Notes: generated by a model from the letters alone, not told the origin. Shown: positions 16,894 to 25,002, counted from the stretch's first letter. The stretch is DNA of 64,000 bases from an uncultured Lachnospiraceae bacterium (GCA_910578795.1 CAJTSD010000003.1:1-64000), one strand, 5' to 3'. Numbers and translations: made by a program.

Positions 16894-18111
16894 TCATATA
16901 TTTTTTAACAAAGCCTCCACTTCGGAAAGGCTGATATTTTGTTCCTTTGCAATACGTGAAAGATCGTCGTATTCGTATTTTTTACGTTCTGCGCCGTAGC
17001 CTGAAGACAGCTTGCACCTGACAGAGCCATAGGGTGTGTCTATTGTTTGAATACTGCGGTCAAGCACGTAGCGGTGAAATTTGTTTTCACGTACGCCTAT
17101 GGTGGTCGTATTTTTGAAAATGGTTTTGAGGATTCTTTCCCTATCCGCCTCCCGGCACATGATATGAATCAGGATGCCTGGGCGGGATTTTTTCATGCCA
17201 ATGGGAACGGTATATACGTCAAGCGCACCGTCACTAAAAAGCTGCTCCATTGCAAAGCCGACTGCTTCGGCAGTCATGTCATCCACATTACAGCTTAGTT
17301 CACAGATTTCCTCCTGCATGGAAACAGTTTCACCCAGCATTGCGCGAACACAGTTTGCCGCCTCAAAATCCTTTTTGCCCATTCCGTAGCCGATTGCGGT
17401 TGTCTGCATCATTGGCATTTCACCAAAGCTGTCTGCGAAGTATTTGAGCAGCGCCGCACCAGTCGGTGTGCAGAGTTCTCCCCTGATGCTGCCGCCATAG
17501 ATTGGAACGTTTTGCAGTATATGCGCTGTTGCGGGTGCGGGTACAGGTAAAATGCCATGTGCGCAGCGAACCTGACCGCTTCCCACATGAATTGGGGATA
17601 CCACAACCCTGTCCGGTGAAATTCTGTTCATCAACAGGCATACCGCCACAATATCAGCAATTGCATCCATTGTACCAACTTCGTGAAAATGTATCTCTGT
17701 CACAGGTCTGCCATGCGCTTTACTTTCTGCTTCAGCAATGAGGGTGTAGACAGCCATCACGTCATCCTGTACTTTTTGCGGCAGGCTTAGGTGGTCTTTG
17801 ACAATGTGTTCTATATCATGAAGGCTGCTATGGTGATGACTATGATGGTGTCCATGGTTATGCTCGTGATGGTCGTGGTTATGCTCATGCACATCATGGC
17901 TTTCTTCTTCCTCGCCATGTGCCGTAACACAAACATGTGTTCCTATAATGCCGCACTTTACGGACGGTTCTTTTTCTATATGGACATTCGGTATCCCAAG
18001 CGCATTCAGCTCTTCCATAAAATGTTCCGGTTCGGGAATCAACTCAAGCAGCGCGGCGGTCAGCATATCTCCCGCAGCTCCCATGGAACAGTCAAGATAA
18101 AGTGTTTTCAA
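16894..18111 (-). CDS. larC: LarC, nickel insertion enzyme for the nickel-pincer cofactor
   Basis: LarC inserts Ni into the thiolated pyridinium nucleotide to finish the nickel-pincer cofactor of lactate racemase. The family opening YLDCSMGAAGDM and the later EVGTMDAIADI, CTPTGAALLK and GYGMGKKDF are all present. The start is a TTG at 18111 with GGGAGG eight bases upstream; the ATG at 18180 is not preceded by a site. Residues 65-98 form a histidine-rich loop, a likely Ni store. The whole protein (405 residues) is in one frame; in some lactobacilli larC is made by programmed frameshifting from two frames. Confidence 0.94.
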   Translation of the reverse strand: MKTLYLDCSMGAAGDMLTAALLELIPEPEHFMEELNALGIPNVHIEKEPSVKCGIIGTHVCVTAHGEEEESHDVHEHNHDHHEHNHGHHHSHHHSSLHDIEHIVKDHLSLPQKVQDDVMAVYTLIAEAESKAHGRPVTEIHFHEVGTMDAIADIVAVCLLMNRISPDRVVVSPIHVGSGQVRCAHGILPVPAPATAHILQNVPIYGGSIRGELCTPTGAALLKYFADSFGEMPMMQTTAIGYGMGKKDFEAANCVRAMLGETVSMQEEICELSCNVDDMTAEAVGFAMEQLFSDGALDVYTVPIGMKKSRPGILIHIMCREADRERILKTIFKNTTTIGVRENKFHRYVLDRSIQTIDTPYGSVRCKLSSGYGAERKKYEYDDLSRIAKEQNISLSEVEALLKNI

Positions 18112-18158
18112 TTGTTTGTCCTCCCATTTTATATTCCTTTTTGTATTCTTTTCCCCAA

Positions 18159-18185
18159 GATGCGTGCGCAGCATATGCACTCATC
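18159..18185 (-). promoter_or_regulatory. Hairpin between larB and larC
   Basis: A 9-bp stem with one mismatch (GATGaGTGC with GCACgCATC on the minus strand) includes the larB stop codon. There is no T-run. It may affect the larB/larC ratio or mRNA decay rather than stop transcription. Confidence 0.4.
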
Positions 18186-18933
18186 TTTGATTCATGTGGT
18201 TAATCATGTTTGCCAGGTATCCTGCGCCAAAGCCGTTGTCAATATTGACCACGGAAACGCCGCTTGCGCAGGAATTGAGCATGGATAGCAGCGCAGATAA
18301 ACCGTGAAACGAAGCGCCATATCCCACACTGGTCGGCACAGCAATAACGGGGCAGTCCGCAAGCCCGCCGATGACGCTCGCAAGCGCCCCTTCCATTCCC
18401 GCAATCGCAATAATCACGCTGGCGTTCATGATATCATCAAGATGCGCAAGCGTTCTGTGCAGTCCTGCCACGCCGACATCATACAGACGAACGATTTCGT
18501 TTCCAAGCACCTGTGCGGTCAGCGCCGCTTCCTCGGCGACAGGGATATCACTTGTACCGCCAGTCGCTATCACAATTTTCCCGATTCCGTCGGGCTCAGG
18601 CATCTCTCCTATCACTCCGCATCGGGCGTCTTTATAATAGTTTAGGGGGTGTGTTTCTTTGACAAGCGCTGCCGCTTCCTCGCGGAAGCGGGTAATAAGG
18701 ATTGTGCTTTGTCCGTTTTTTAACATTGTTTCCACAATTCCAATGATTTGTTCTGCTGTTTTACCTGCACCGTAAATCACCTCCGCCGTTCCCTGGCGCA
18801 GTTTACGGTGCATATCCACTTTGGCGTAGCCGATATCTTCAAACGGTTTTGTTTTCAGCTTTAAAAGCGCATCGTCAACGGAAACGCTGCCATTGCTGAC
18901 GCCTTCCAGCAGTCTTTTAATGTCATTGTTCAT
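18181..18933 (-). CDS. larB: LarB, pyridinium-3,5-biscarboxylate mononucleotide synthase
   Basis: LarB carboxylates and hydrolyses nicotinate adenine dinucleotide, the first step of nickel-pincer cofactor synthesis. It is PurE-related: ATGGTSDIPVAEEA, RLYDVGVAGLHR and VPTSVGYGASFHG are the conserved active-site stretches. The 250-residue length is normal. The ATG at 18933 has GGAGGTGAGAG upstream and overlaps the larE stop (ATGA), so the two genes are coupled. Confidence 0.96.
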   Translation of the reverse strand: MNNDIKRLLEGVSNGSVSVDDALLKLKTKPFEDIGYAKVDMHRKLRQGTAEVIYGAGKTAEQIIGIVETMLKNGQSTILITRFREEAAALVKETHPLNYYKDARCGVIGEMPEPDGIGKIVIATGGTSDIPVAEEAALTAQVLGNEIVRLYDVGVAGLHRTLAHLDDIMNASVIIAIAGMEGALASVIGGLADCPVIAVPTSVGYGASFHGLSALLSMLNSCASGVSVVNIDNGFGAGYLANMINHMNQR

Positions 18934-19676
18934 ACTCTCACCTCCAAATCCAGCGATACGGTTTTATAGTATGCTTTTAATTTGCTTAAAATATCATTTC
19001 GGTGCTTTAGCAAAAGCGCAATTTGATTTTCAGGAATCTGCAGTCTTGCATGACCGTCCTGTGAGCGGACACGAAAATCCGTGAAACCCAGCGAAAACAG
19101 ATAGTCCTCCGCTGTTTCCGTCGCGGACAGCTTTTCTACGGTAATAGGTTCCCCTGTCGGAATCCTTGTCGCAAGGCAGGCATATGCGGGCTTGTTCCAT
19201 GTAAACAGATTTGCCTCTTTGGAAAACGAGCGAATCTGTGTTTTTGTCAACGCACATTCCCGCAAAGGGGATAGGACGGACAGCTCTTTTAACGCGCGCA
19301 TTCCCGGACGTTCCCGTATCTCATCGGAGGCATTTGTTCCGTCAAGCAAAACGGGGTATCCGTCTGCCGCTGCCGCTGACAGGATTGCGGTGAAAATCGC
19401 CTTCTTGCAGTGATAGCAGCGCTCGGAAGGGTTTTCGCACACATGCGGGACCGTGAGGATATCCAAGGAAAGAATGTTTAATTTTGCGTCAAGCTGCCTA
19501 GAAAGTTTTTCTGCATCCTCCAACTCAAATTGGGGTTGAAATTGCGATTTCACGTAATAGGCGCAGGTTTCTTTTGCGTATTTTTTTGCCGCATATAGGA
19601 GAAATGCGGAATCCACGCCTCCAGAAAAAGCAATTGCCGCTTTTGGGTGCAGTGTAAAAAATTCTTCCAGCGTCAT
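18930..19676 (-). CDS. larE: LarE, sulfur transferase for the nickel-pincer cofactor
   Basis: LarE adenylates and thiolates the LarB product. The PP-loop SGGVDS is at residues 18-23. Cysteines C87 and C90 (RCYHCKK) and C167 (AYACLAT) form a CxxC-plus-C set. That set is the pattern expected of the iron-sulfur cluster type of LarE rather than the single sacrificial-cysteine type, though this is inferred. The start at ATG 19676 is seven to eight bases after GAGG; an in-frame GTG three codons earlier overlaps the site. It is the first gene of the operon, followed by larB, larC and the ABC importer. No larA racemase lies in the window. Confidence 0.95.
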   Translation of the reverse strand: MTLEEFFTLHPKAAIAFSGGVDSAFLLYAAKKYAKETCAYYVKSQFQPQFELEDAEKLSRQLDAKLNILSLDILTVPHVCENPSERCYHCKKAIFTAILSAAAADGYPVLLDGTNASDEIRERPGMRALKELSVLSPLRECALTKTQIRSFSKEANLFTWNKPAYACLATRIPTGEPITVEKLSATETAEDYLFSLGFTDFRVRSQDGHARLQIPENQIALLLKHRNDILSKLKAYYKTVSLDLEVRV

Positions 19677-19954
19677 ATTTGTCACCTCTGTTTTTGAGCT
19701 TATATTTAATACTTATAATTGTATTATTTATATAAAGAAGGCACACATTTTCCCTTCAGAGAATTTGTGTGCCTTCTTAGCATCTTTTTTCTATTTATGC
19801 ACAATCCGTACATAAAAAGGATACCGTTAAGGCAATGTACGAATTATGCGGCGAGTAGGGAAAAACATTTCTCCTGCCCGATTGTCTTTGTCTGATAATT
19901 AGTTTAAACGAACTGATAATGCTTCTGCATTATTTTCCGTTGCTTCCTGCAACT
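19677..19954 (-). ncRNA. Structured leader RNA of the lar-nickel operon (candidate riboswitch/attenuator)
   Basis: A promoter at 19961-19989 would start a leader of about 278 nt. In minus order it contains a 5-bp hairpin (19953-19939), a perfect 7-bp hairpin with loop AGAA (19933-19916), a GC-rich segment around GGGCAGGAG, a 15-bp stem closed by A-U, G-C and G-U pairs (19849-19835 with 19813-19799) and the terminator-like hairpin 19778-19735. Then come about 55 AU-rich bases and the larE ribosome site. No protein is encoded. The layout is that of a riboswitch, but no known class was recognised by eye. Confidence 0.5.
19735..19778 (-). terminator. Terminator-like hairpin before larE
   Basis: A perfect 13-bp stem (AAGAAGGCACACA with its complement) stands 57 bp before the larE start. 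On the minus strand the following bases are TTCTTTATAT, a partial U-run, so termination may be conditional. The + strand tail (AGCATCTTTTTT) is further from the stem. Confidence 0.6.
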
Positions 19955-19960
19955 TTAACT

Positions 19961-19989
19961 ATTGTATCCTATTGGGGGATAAAATTCAA
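19961..19989 (-). promoter_or_regulatory. Promoter of the lar-nickel operon
   Basis: On the minus strand: TTGAAT (19989-19984), 17-bp spacer, TACAAT (19966-19961). The -35 overlaps the stop codon of the DUF3842 gene, so the lar operon has its own promoter even if some read-through occurs. Confidence 0.6.
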
Positions 19990-20402
19990 CAAGATTTTTC
20001 ACAAATGCTTTGCAGTTCCTGTAGTACATCCTGTAATAATCTCCCAATATTTAAGTCGTCCACTCCTACAACAATATTATCGCAGTGGTTAATCGGTATC
20101 AAAATACGCTTAGCCGGGCTCTGCGCTACTGCCTTTGCCATAAGCGGTGTAATTTCGCCAAACAGCGCATCCGCAATAACAATGCCGATTGGTCCGATAA
20201 TGACATCGGCTTTCCTGCTGTTCACGACAACGGCATTTTCCCCTGTTGCGGCGTTGTCCGCTCCTGCTTTCAGCATCGCCGCGGTTGCGGCAGAATTTGT
20301 TCCTACCGCTGTAACGGACGCTTTTGTCATATTCTTTTTAATCGCGGATACAAGCTGTTTTCCAATTCCGCCGCCCTGCGCATCTATAATGAGAATATTC
20401 AT
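19986..20402 (-). CDS. DUF3842 family protein
   Basis: The 138-residue protein opens with ILIIDAQGGGIGKQLV, a nucleotide-binding-like glycine loop, followed by repeated alanine-rich strands (VTAVGTNSAATAAMLKAGAD, IIGPIGIVIADALFGEITP). That is the DUF3842 pattern of Clostridia. The fold suggests a Rossmann-like small-molecule binder, but no reaction is known to me. The ATG at 20402 follows AAAGGAAT. It is immediately upstream of the lar operon and on the same strand; a link to the nickel cofactor is only positional. Confidence 0.85.
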   Translation of the reverse strand: MNILIIDAQGGGIGKQLVSAIKKNMTKASVTAVGTNSAATAAMLKAGADNAATGENAVVVNSRKADVIIGPIGIVIADALFGEITPLMAKAVAQSPAKRILIPINHCDNIVVGVDDLNIGRLLQDVLQELQSICEKSC

Positions 20403-20468
20403 ATTTGATTCCTTTTTCTGTCAAGTCAATACCTGAAACCATACCGACAATTATTTGCTATTGTATTT

Positions 20469-20497
20469 ATTATAACCAATGGCAAAAGCGGTGTAAA
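20469..20497 (-). promoter_or_regulatory. Promoter of the DUF3842 gene
   Basis: Minus strand TTTACA (20497-20492), 17-bp spacer, perfect TATAAT (20474-20469), about 67 bp from the ATG. Confidence 0.75.
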
Positions 20498-20532
20498 GCA
20501 TCAGCGTGTTTCTATTCTCCTGTTTATCTGTT

Positions 20533-21333
20533 TTAAGCATGTACTTTATATGTGTATAAGAAGCGTTTCTGATATTTCATTTTTGCATACTCGCAAATCT
20601 GTCTCATATAAATCACGTCATAGGCTCCGCCCAAAACACCAACAACCGGAATCCCCTGTAGAAACTTCATATATAACAGCTCCTTGGAAAGCATACCACT
20701 GGTTTTGGCAATCTGCTCTTTGGGCTGATAGTTCTGTAAAAGCCGCGGCGCACGAATAAAGTCCTCTAATCTTTGGTCAATTTCCATAAGGTGCTCCCCA
20801 TAGGATACGGCTCCTTCTATCACCAAAAGAATAAAATACTTTTCCGCGTCTGAATCGTACTCAAAACCGTAATGCAGCGCGACTTCATAAATGCACTTTA
20901 ATATCATTGCGGTAAAAACAGGAATGTCAGGAAGCCCGATTCCAAGAAATCCCATTCCAATACCTGCCGTGCCGGAAATTATCTGATTTTTGGCTCCTGC
21001 CATAGCTGCATTTTTGGAAAAAACGCGCAGGGATTTTCGATTTTGGTACAACTCATCTGCATAAAGATTTACTTTGTGCTTATTTTTCAAATCCTCTTTG
21101 CGATACGTTTTTTCTATGATACCTGTTCCTTTTTCAAAAATCAAAAGAAATGCTTTTTCAAACGCAGCATCAAGTGTATGCTGAAGCTTCTCAGGAACCT
21201 TTTGGGCAAGCATCTGATTGAGTGCGGTTTCTTTTTTTAACCTTCTTCGTTCTAAAAAAGCCATTTCTCTTTTACATAGCGCTTCCCATTCTTTTTGAAA
21301 AGGTGTTTTGCGGTTCCATCCCGGTATTGTCAT
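20533..21333 (-). CDS. EcsC family protein
   Basis: The start is ATG 21333, nine bases after GGAGG; the longer frame upstream runs through the promoter. The middle of the protein carries the EcsC signature: a glycine-rich hydrophobic stretch GTAGIGMGFLGIGLPDIPVF (about 137-156) followed by YEVALHYGFEYDSDAEKYF. The family is membrane-associated and named after a gene beside the Ecs ABC transporter of Bacillus; its molecular role is unknown. Here it stands alone with a clear promoter. Confidence 0.85.
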   Translation of the reverse strand: MTIPGWNRKTPFQKEWEALCKREMAFLERRRLKKETALNQMLAQKVPEKLQHTLDAAFEKAFLLIFEKGTGIIEKTYRKEDLKNKHKVNLYADELYQNRKSLRVFSKNAAMAGAKNQIISGTAGIGMGFLGIGLPDIPVFTAMILKCIYEVALHYGFEYDSDAEKYFILLVIEGAVSYGEHLMEIDQRLEDFIRAPRLLQNYQPKEQIAKTSGMLSKELLYMKFLQGIPVVGVLGGAYDVIYMRQICEYAKMKYQKRFLYTYKVHA

Positions 21334-21381
21334 AATAGTTGTCCTCCCTGACAGTAAAATCTTAGATAGGACTTTGCTGAA

Positions 21382-21411
21382 ATTATAAATCTTATTTAGG
21401 ATTATTGTCAA
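21382..21411 (-). promoter_or_regulatory. Strong promoter of the EcsC gene
   Basis: Minus strand TTGACA (21411-21406), 18-bp spacer, TATAAT (21387-21382): both hexamers perfect. Imperfect direct repeats AAATCTTA-N2-TAGGA (around 21357-21370 and 21388-21402) flank the -10 and could be an operator. Confidence 0.8.
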
Positions 21412-21482
21412 CACATGATTATTGAGCAGCTGCAAAATCTATTTTGAAAAGTCAAATAGCCGCTCCATGCGCTCTGTTTCAT

Positions 21483-21620
21483 TTATGCTTTTAATTCAAA
21501 TCGCGCTTCTAACGCATTCTCCTGTGCAGATTGCGCTATCGCAGCCTTGCGTTCCTTTTTTGCAGATGAAATGGCATTTGTGTCGTATGCTGCGTATTTC
21601 CCGTAAATCTCCATTGACAT
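21483..21620 (-). CDS. Small charged protein, 45 residues, related to the 23-24.5 kb family
   Basis: The ATG 21620 lies nine bases after AGGAG. The protein begins MSMEIYGKYAAYDTN and continues as a Lys/Ala/Glu-rich helix. Its opening (M-x-M-x-I-Y-G) resembles those of the proteins at 23112, 23264 and 23929. It has no signal peptide or membrane segment. It looks like an N-terminus-only member of that family. Function unknown. Confidence 0.6.
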   Translation of the reverse strand: MSMEIYGKYAAYDTNAISSAKKERKAAIAQSAQENALEARFELKA

Positions 21621-21740
21621 TGTTTTGTTCTCCTTTTTCTTTGCTGCTACTTTAAAAAACACTTCCATTCTGTTTATTGTCAATGAACGTTTTCCCATAA
21701 TCGCAATGACACAAAAAGCCTGTTTTTGGGCATAATCCGA

Positions 21741-22526
21741 CTATTGAAAATCCATAGACCTTTTCACCAACAGCTTTTTCCGCATACACCAGTAAACAAG
21801 TGCACCCGCAGGAAAGGCAACAACAAAATTACGTGCGCCTGTGCTATAAACCTTCAGAGCAGACATTGCAAAAAAGGATACACCTCCACTCACATGAAAA
21901 TTTTTCGGCACTATTTTCATCTGCAAGCAAACAAAAGCAAAAGCCGCCGCGAGCCATGCCCCGTACCACCGGGGACGCTTTTTAAGAATGTCAACTGCCG
22001 TAACAATAACAAAAAGATAGGACAAAATGCAAACAATTAATAATACCCATTGAACTGCGGAATTTGCCTTAAAAGTCGTGAATCCTCCACTCAACAAAAC
22101 AGGCACAGTTCCGGGAGTAAGGTTGAACCCATACACCCCTTCCCCCTTATCATCAGACCGGTATGTAAGATTGATGGTGTAAGAATCCTCCGGTGTATAG
22201 ACATAATACTGCACTTGATACGTGCGAATCATCTCGGAATTATTCTGATTGTTATTAATATGAATGGACGTCATTTTTGTCGTATGTTCGTCGCATTTTT
22301 TCCAAATCTGACGAATGGGCTCATATGATTTGTCAAATTCCTCCCGTGTCACAACGTCAGGATACATGGACTCATAAATTTGGTCCGCGTCGTCCTCGTT
22401 TAAAGCAGCAATGATTTGCTCTACTTCCTGATCCATGCGCTCATTTTTCAATAAATCGGCACAGCCTGACAGGAAACAGCATAACAGAATGGCAAAGAAC
22501 AGCATAACAGCATTTGATTTTTTCAT
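21741..22526 (-). CDS. Membrane-anchored lipoprotein of unknown function
   Basis: The start at ATG 22526 follows CGGAGGAAAA; the longer upstream frame has no site. Signal peptide and lipobox LSGC (residues about 19-22) are followed by an extracellular domain with a short helix-rich opening like small secreted DUF4878-type domains (residues 30-75: VEQIIAALNEDDADQIYESM) and a beta-rich part to about 150. Three to four hydrophobic helices form the C-terminal third (WVLLIVCILSYLFVIV and later), which is unusual for a lipoprotein. No motif for an enzyme was found. Confidence 0.7.
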   Translation of the reverse strand: MKKSNAVMLFFAILLCCFLSGCADLLKNERMDQEVEQIIAALNEDDADQIYESMYPDVVTREEFDKSYEPIRQIWKKCDEHTTKMTSIHINNNQNNSEMIRTYQVQYYVYTPEDSYTINLTYRSDDKGEGVYGFNLTPGTVPVLLSGGFTTFKANSAVQWVLLIVCILSYLFVIVTAVDILKKRPRWYGAWLAAAFAFVCLQMKIVPKNFHVSGGVSFFAMSALKVYSTGARNFVVAFPAGALVYWCMRKKLLVKRSMDFQ

Positions 22527-23111
22527 TCGAATTTTCCTCCGAAAATAACTGGATTTTATAATAAATTTTAATATTACCTTTTCACATACAACTAATTTAT
22601 CATGGTACAAACAGGGCATCCATATGGACATTTGTGTTTCCACAATATTGAAATTGCCCGCAATCTCTTCTAATCTTTTTCCAGCTCCAAAATATTCCTT
22701 ATATTTATTATACCCTTCGCATTTCTATTACACAATCAATATTTTAGAAAATAATTATCCTTAATTATGCGAAAAACAGTTTAGAGTAATACCGTTATCT
22801 TTCTTAATATCCTTTGCCCTCAGCTTCCCTTCCTCATCCATTTGCTGCTATTATCACAATCCGGCTCCGCGATTCCATCATAGGCAAGCATATATTTCAC
22901 AATATATTCTGCTAATATTTCCATTTTTGCAAAGATTCCCCATTATAAAACCTTCTTCTTATAATTATTGATTATCGGAAGTTCTTCTCAGAATAAGTGT
23001 ATCAATTATTTCTGCTTTTTCCTAACTAATATTTGTATATTAACAAAAAATCAGAGCGCATAGATTCCTCTACCCGCCCCGATTCTGTAAGGTAACAAAA
23101 GTGTGAAATTT
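22527..23111. other. 585-bp intergenic region
   Basis: It holds the promoter at 22707-22735. Near 23044-23087 there is a weak hairpin followed on the minus strand by TTTTTT, possibly the terminator of the LytTR operon. A 34-codon frame (22820-22924) has no ribosome site. Nothing else was recognised. Confidence 0.5.
22707..22735 (-). promoter_or_regulatory. Promoter of the 21741 lipoprotein gene
   Basis: Minus strand TTGTGT (22735-22730), 17-bp spacer, TATAAT (22712-22707). It leaves a leader of about 175 nt. Confidence 0.6.
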
Positions 23112-23249
23112 TTATCCTCCAATTTTCTCTGCCAGCACCGTATAAAACGCCTTCTCCTGCTGCAGGTAACCAGCCTGCGAAGACCGCTTTTTCTGCGCCA
23201 ACGCCATTTTCCCGTAAATGCCCCCGAAATTGTTTATTTGAATGTTCAT
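23112..23249 (-). CDS. Small protein, 45 residues, last gene of the LytTR operon
   Basis: The ATG 23249 follows GAGGGAAAA and lies 14 bp after the stop of the preceding gene. It begins MNIQINNFGGIYGKMALAQ and ends in a Lys/Gln-rich helix. The opening shares the pattern of short polar residues, Gly-Ile-Tyr-Gly, then basic helix with the 21483 protein. There is no signal peptide. Function unknown. Confidence 0.6.
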   Translation of the reverse strand: MNIQINNFGGIYGKMALAQKKRSSQAGYLQQEKAFYTVLAEKIGG

Positions 23250-23263
23250 ACACTTTTCCCTCA

Positions 23264-23866
23264 TCAGCCCTGTTTCGTCAGGAAATCCCAAAATGGTCTG
23301 TAGTTCCAATATCCTTCAAAATTTCCGGCTTCATACTGCGTATGCATGGCGTCCGCCAATTGGTTCACCCAGTCTCTTTGCGCAAATAAGTCTTTATAAC
23401 TTCTCTCTTCCGGTCCATGCTGATTATGCGCCGACATTGTAAACGACGACTGCGCGCTCGGGCATTGCCCGCTGTCCGTCAAATGACTGGTATACGCAAA
23501 CATATCAATAAAGTCGCTGTTTTGCGGATCTACCTTTGACACATCCACCATACGCTCCGTCGCATTGCCGTCTTGATCCCATATCTTCACCTTGTACACG
23601 GGATTTTCGGCATCGAAATTCTTCGGCTTATAGACCGTCACCGAATGGTCTGCACCGCAAATTGCGCCGATTGCCTCCCCGTCCTGCTCATTTGAAATAT
23701 GAAGTACAAACCCGACACCTGCAGACTGCGTTTTCTGAGCGTTGTCGGACGCACGTTTTTCTTCCGTGCTCTTCGTTTCCCCTAATTTTTGATTTTTAAT
23801 CCCCATTCGGTATCCATTTCCATAACCATACGCTGTCATCATTTTTGTATTAATATTCATACTCAT
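23264..23866 (-). CDS. DUF6033-like protein of the LytTR operon (paralogue of 23929)
   Basis: The start is ATG 23866, nine bases after GAGGAG. The N-terminus is rich in Met, Gly and Tyr (MNINTKMMTAYGYGNGYRMG). A linker follows, then a domain with GFVLHIS, KVKIWDQDGN and VDPQNSDFIDM (about 70-155) that aligns with the neighbouring 23929 protein (DENGKEFEQ, INDINPQHASVVEM). A C-terminal tail WVNQLADAMHTQYEAG follows. No signal peptide is present. I recognise the type from Lachnospiraceae as a domain of unknown function; the family number is tentative. Confidence 0.65.
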   Translation of the reverse strand: MSMNINTKMMTAYGYGNGYRMGIKNQKLGETKSTEEKRASDNAQKTQSAGVGFVLHISNEQDGEAIGAICGADHSVTVYKPKNFDAENPVYKVKIWDQDGNATERMVDVSKVDPQNSDFIDMFAYTSHLTDSGQCPSAQSSFTMSAHNQHGPEERSYKDLFAQRDWVNQLADAMHTQYEAGNFEGYWNYRPFWDFLTKQG

Positions 23867-23928
23867 ACTTGTTTTCTCCTCAATTTCTGCCAACAGATTC
23901 TTTCAGTTAGTCTACACTAATCGCCTTG

Positions 23929-24492
23929 TTATAATACTGTTTCTTTTCTGTCCATAAACACCCAAAAAGCCTGCATACTCTGCCGATAATACGCTGCTGT
24001 TTTCTGCTGCTTTAATAGTGTCATATCGCTAATCTGTTTCTCAAACAGCCCCATAAAATCCGCCCTGTCATGCAGTCCCATCATTCCCGTTCCCATCGGA
24101 AGCGAGGTCAGCCCACCGTTTTTATCCACGTCCAAATATGCCTCAAGTGCGTGCATTTCCACTACCGACGCGTGCTGCGGGTTAATGTCGTTAATATGTA
24201 TCGTCTGCTCAAATTCCTTCCCATTTTCATCAACGCCCTTCGCCACAACCGTCGGATCCTCGTCTATCGAATCTTCCGCATATTTCAGATAAAACGACAG
24301 TCCCGTACCATTCCCGCCCGAATACAACATATCGTCTGTTTTCATATAAACAATGCTTGTATGCGGCGCTGCTGCTTCCGTATTATTTAACGTATCTGCA
24401 AATGCCGTATCTGCCGTACTCTTTCGCGCCTGCTTTGTCCCGTAATATCCCCCCATCGGATACCCTGCCGCGCCGACTCCGTTCATTTCCAT
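23929..24492 (-). CDS. DUF6033-like protein of the LytTR operon
   Basis: The ATG 24492 is eight bases after GGAGG. Residues 1-25 are Gly/Tyr-rich (GVGAAGYPMGGYYGTK), then a disordered linker. A domain follows with GLSFYLKYAEDS and GKEFEQTIHINDINPQHAS (about 65-125), then a helical end (FMGLFEKQISDMTLLKQQK). It is paralogous to the next gene. No signal peptide, membrane helix or enzyme motif. Its expression is probably governed by the LytTR protein encoded upstream. Confidence 0.65.
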   Translation of the reverse strand: MEMNGVGAAGYPMGGYYGTKQARKSTADTAFADTLNNTEAAAPHTSIVYMKTDDMLYSGGNGTGLSFYLKYAEDSIDEDPTVVAKGVDENGKEFEQTIHINDINPQHASVVEMHALEAYLDVDKNGGLTSLPMGTGMMGLHDRADFMGLFEKQISDMTLLKQQKTAAYYRQSMQAFWVFMDRKETVL

Positions 24493-24603
24493 TCAATAAT
24501 CCTCCATTTCATATCCCTACTGTTTCATTCCTGCTTTACCGGCGGTTCCTCTGTCAGTCAGAGCCGCCCCTGCCCCCTTGCAATAAGTCCAGGCAGTTAA
24601 AGT
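24493..24603. other. Spacer with GC hairpin in the LytTR operon
   Basis: A hairpin GGCGG-(TT)-CCTCTG / CAGAG-CCGCC lies around 24540-24567 between the LytTR gene and the next gene. No T-run follows on the minus strand, so it is more likely an mRNA stability or ratio-setting element than a terminator. Confidence 0.35.
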
Positions 24604-25002
24604 TTACACACTGGACACCCCGCCATTGCGCAGGTAATTCTGATACGCCTCCACAAACGCCTTGTGCCTTTTCTTTGCCATAGGAACCTGTGCCCCATTG
24701 CTTAACGTTATGCTGTCATTCCCATACCCCGCAATGTGTGCCATGTTCACAAGATACGCCCGATGGCACCGGTAAAAATCCCCGCCGAGCCGTTCCCCAA
24801 GCGCTTCCATCGCCGCGTAAATCTCAATGCTCTCCGCCGCATCCAAAACATGGATTTCCACCTTCTTCGCTCTGCTCTCGATATACAGAATATCAGCCTG
24901 ATTGAGCATGAGCTTCTTTTTTCTGATAAACAACCCCCTCCTTTCCGCCGCCTTGTCGATTTGCTCCGTCCTTGTGCCGCCGTTTCCGACAAATGCTTCC
25001 AA
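24604..25002 (-). CDS. LytTR-type DNA-binding regulator without receiver domain
   Basis: This 132-residue protein is a stand-alone LytTR domain: GLFIRKKKLMLNQADILYIES (about 24-43), the KVEIHV strand, the FYRCHRAYLVNM core (about 76-87) and MAKKRHKAFVEAY. The start is a TTG at 25002 behind AAAGGAGGGGG. A different-frame ORF that runs over this start (MSEKWENY..., ATG at 25067) would begin upstream of the predicted transcription start, so it is not used. Since no receiver or sensor is attached, it may respond to its own level or to a partner protein. The three genes after it form one operon with it. Confidence 0.85.
   Translation of the reverse strand: MEAFVGNGGTRTEQIDKAAERRGLFIRKKKLMLNQADILYIESRAKKVEIHVLDAAESIEIYAAMEALGERLGGDFYRCHRAYLVNMAHIAGYGNDSITLSNGAQVPMAKKRHKAFVEAYQNYLRNGGVSSV

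Noticed and set aside
18181..18185. Programmed frameshift in larC
   Set aside because: larC is open in one frame from TTG 18111 to the stop, so no shift is needed.
19735..19778. Hairpin before larE as the terminator of the DUF3842 gene only
   Set aside because: It lies 208 bp past that stop and downstream of a new promoter, so a leader function is more plausible; not excluded.
22820..22924. 34-codon frame on the minus strand (MEILAEYIVKYM...)
   Set aside because: No ribosome-binding site, no similar protein known to me, and it lies in an otherwise noncoding gap.
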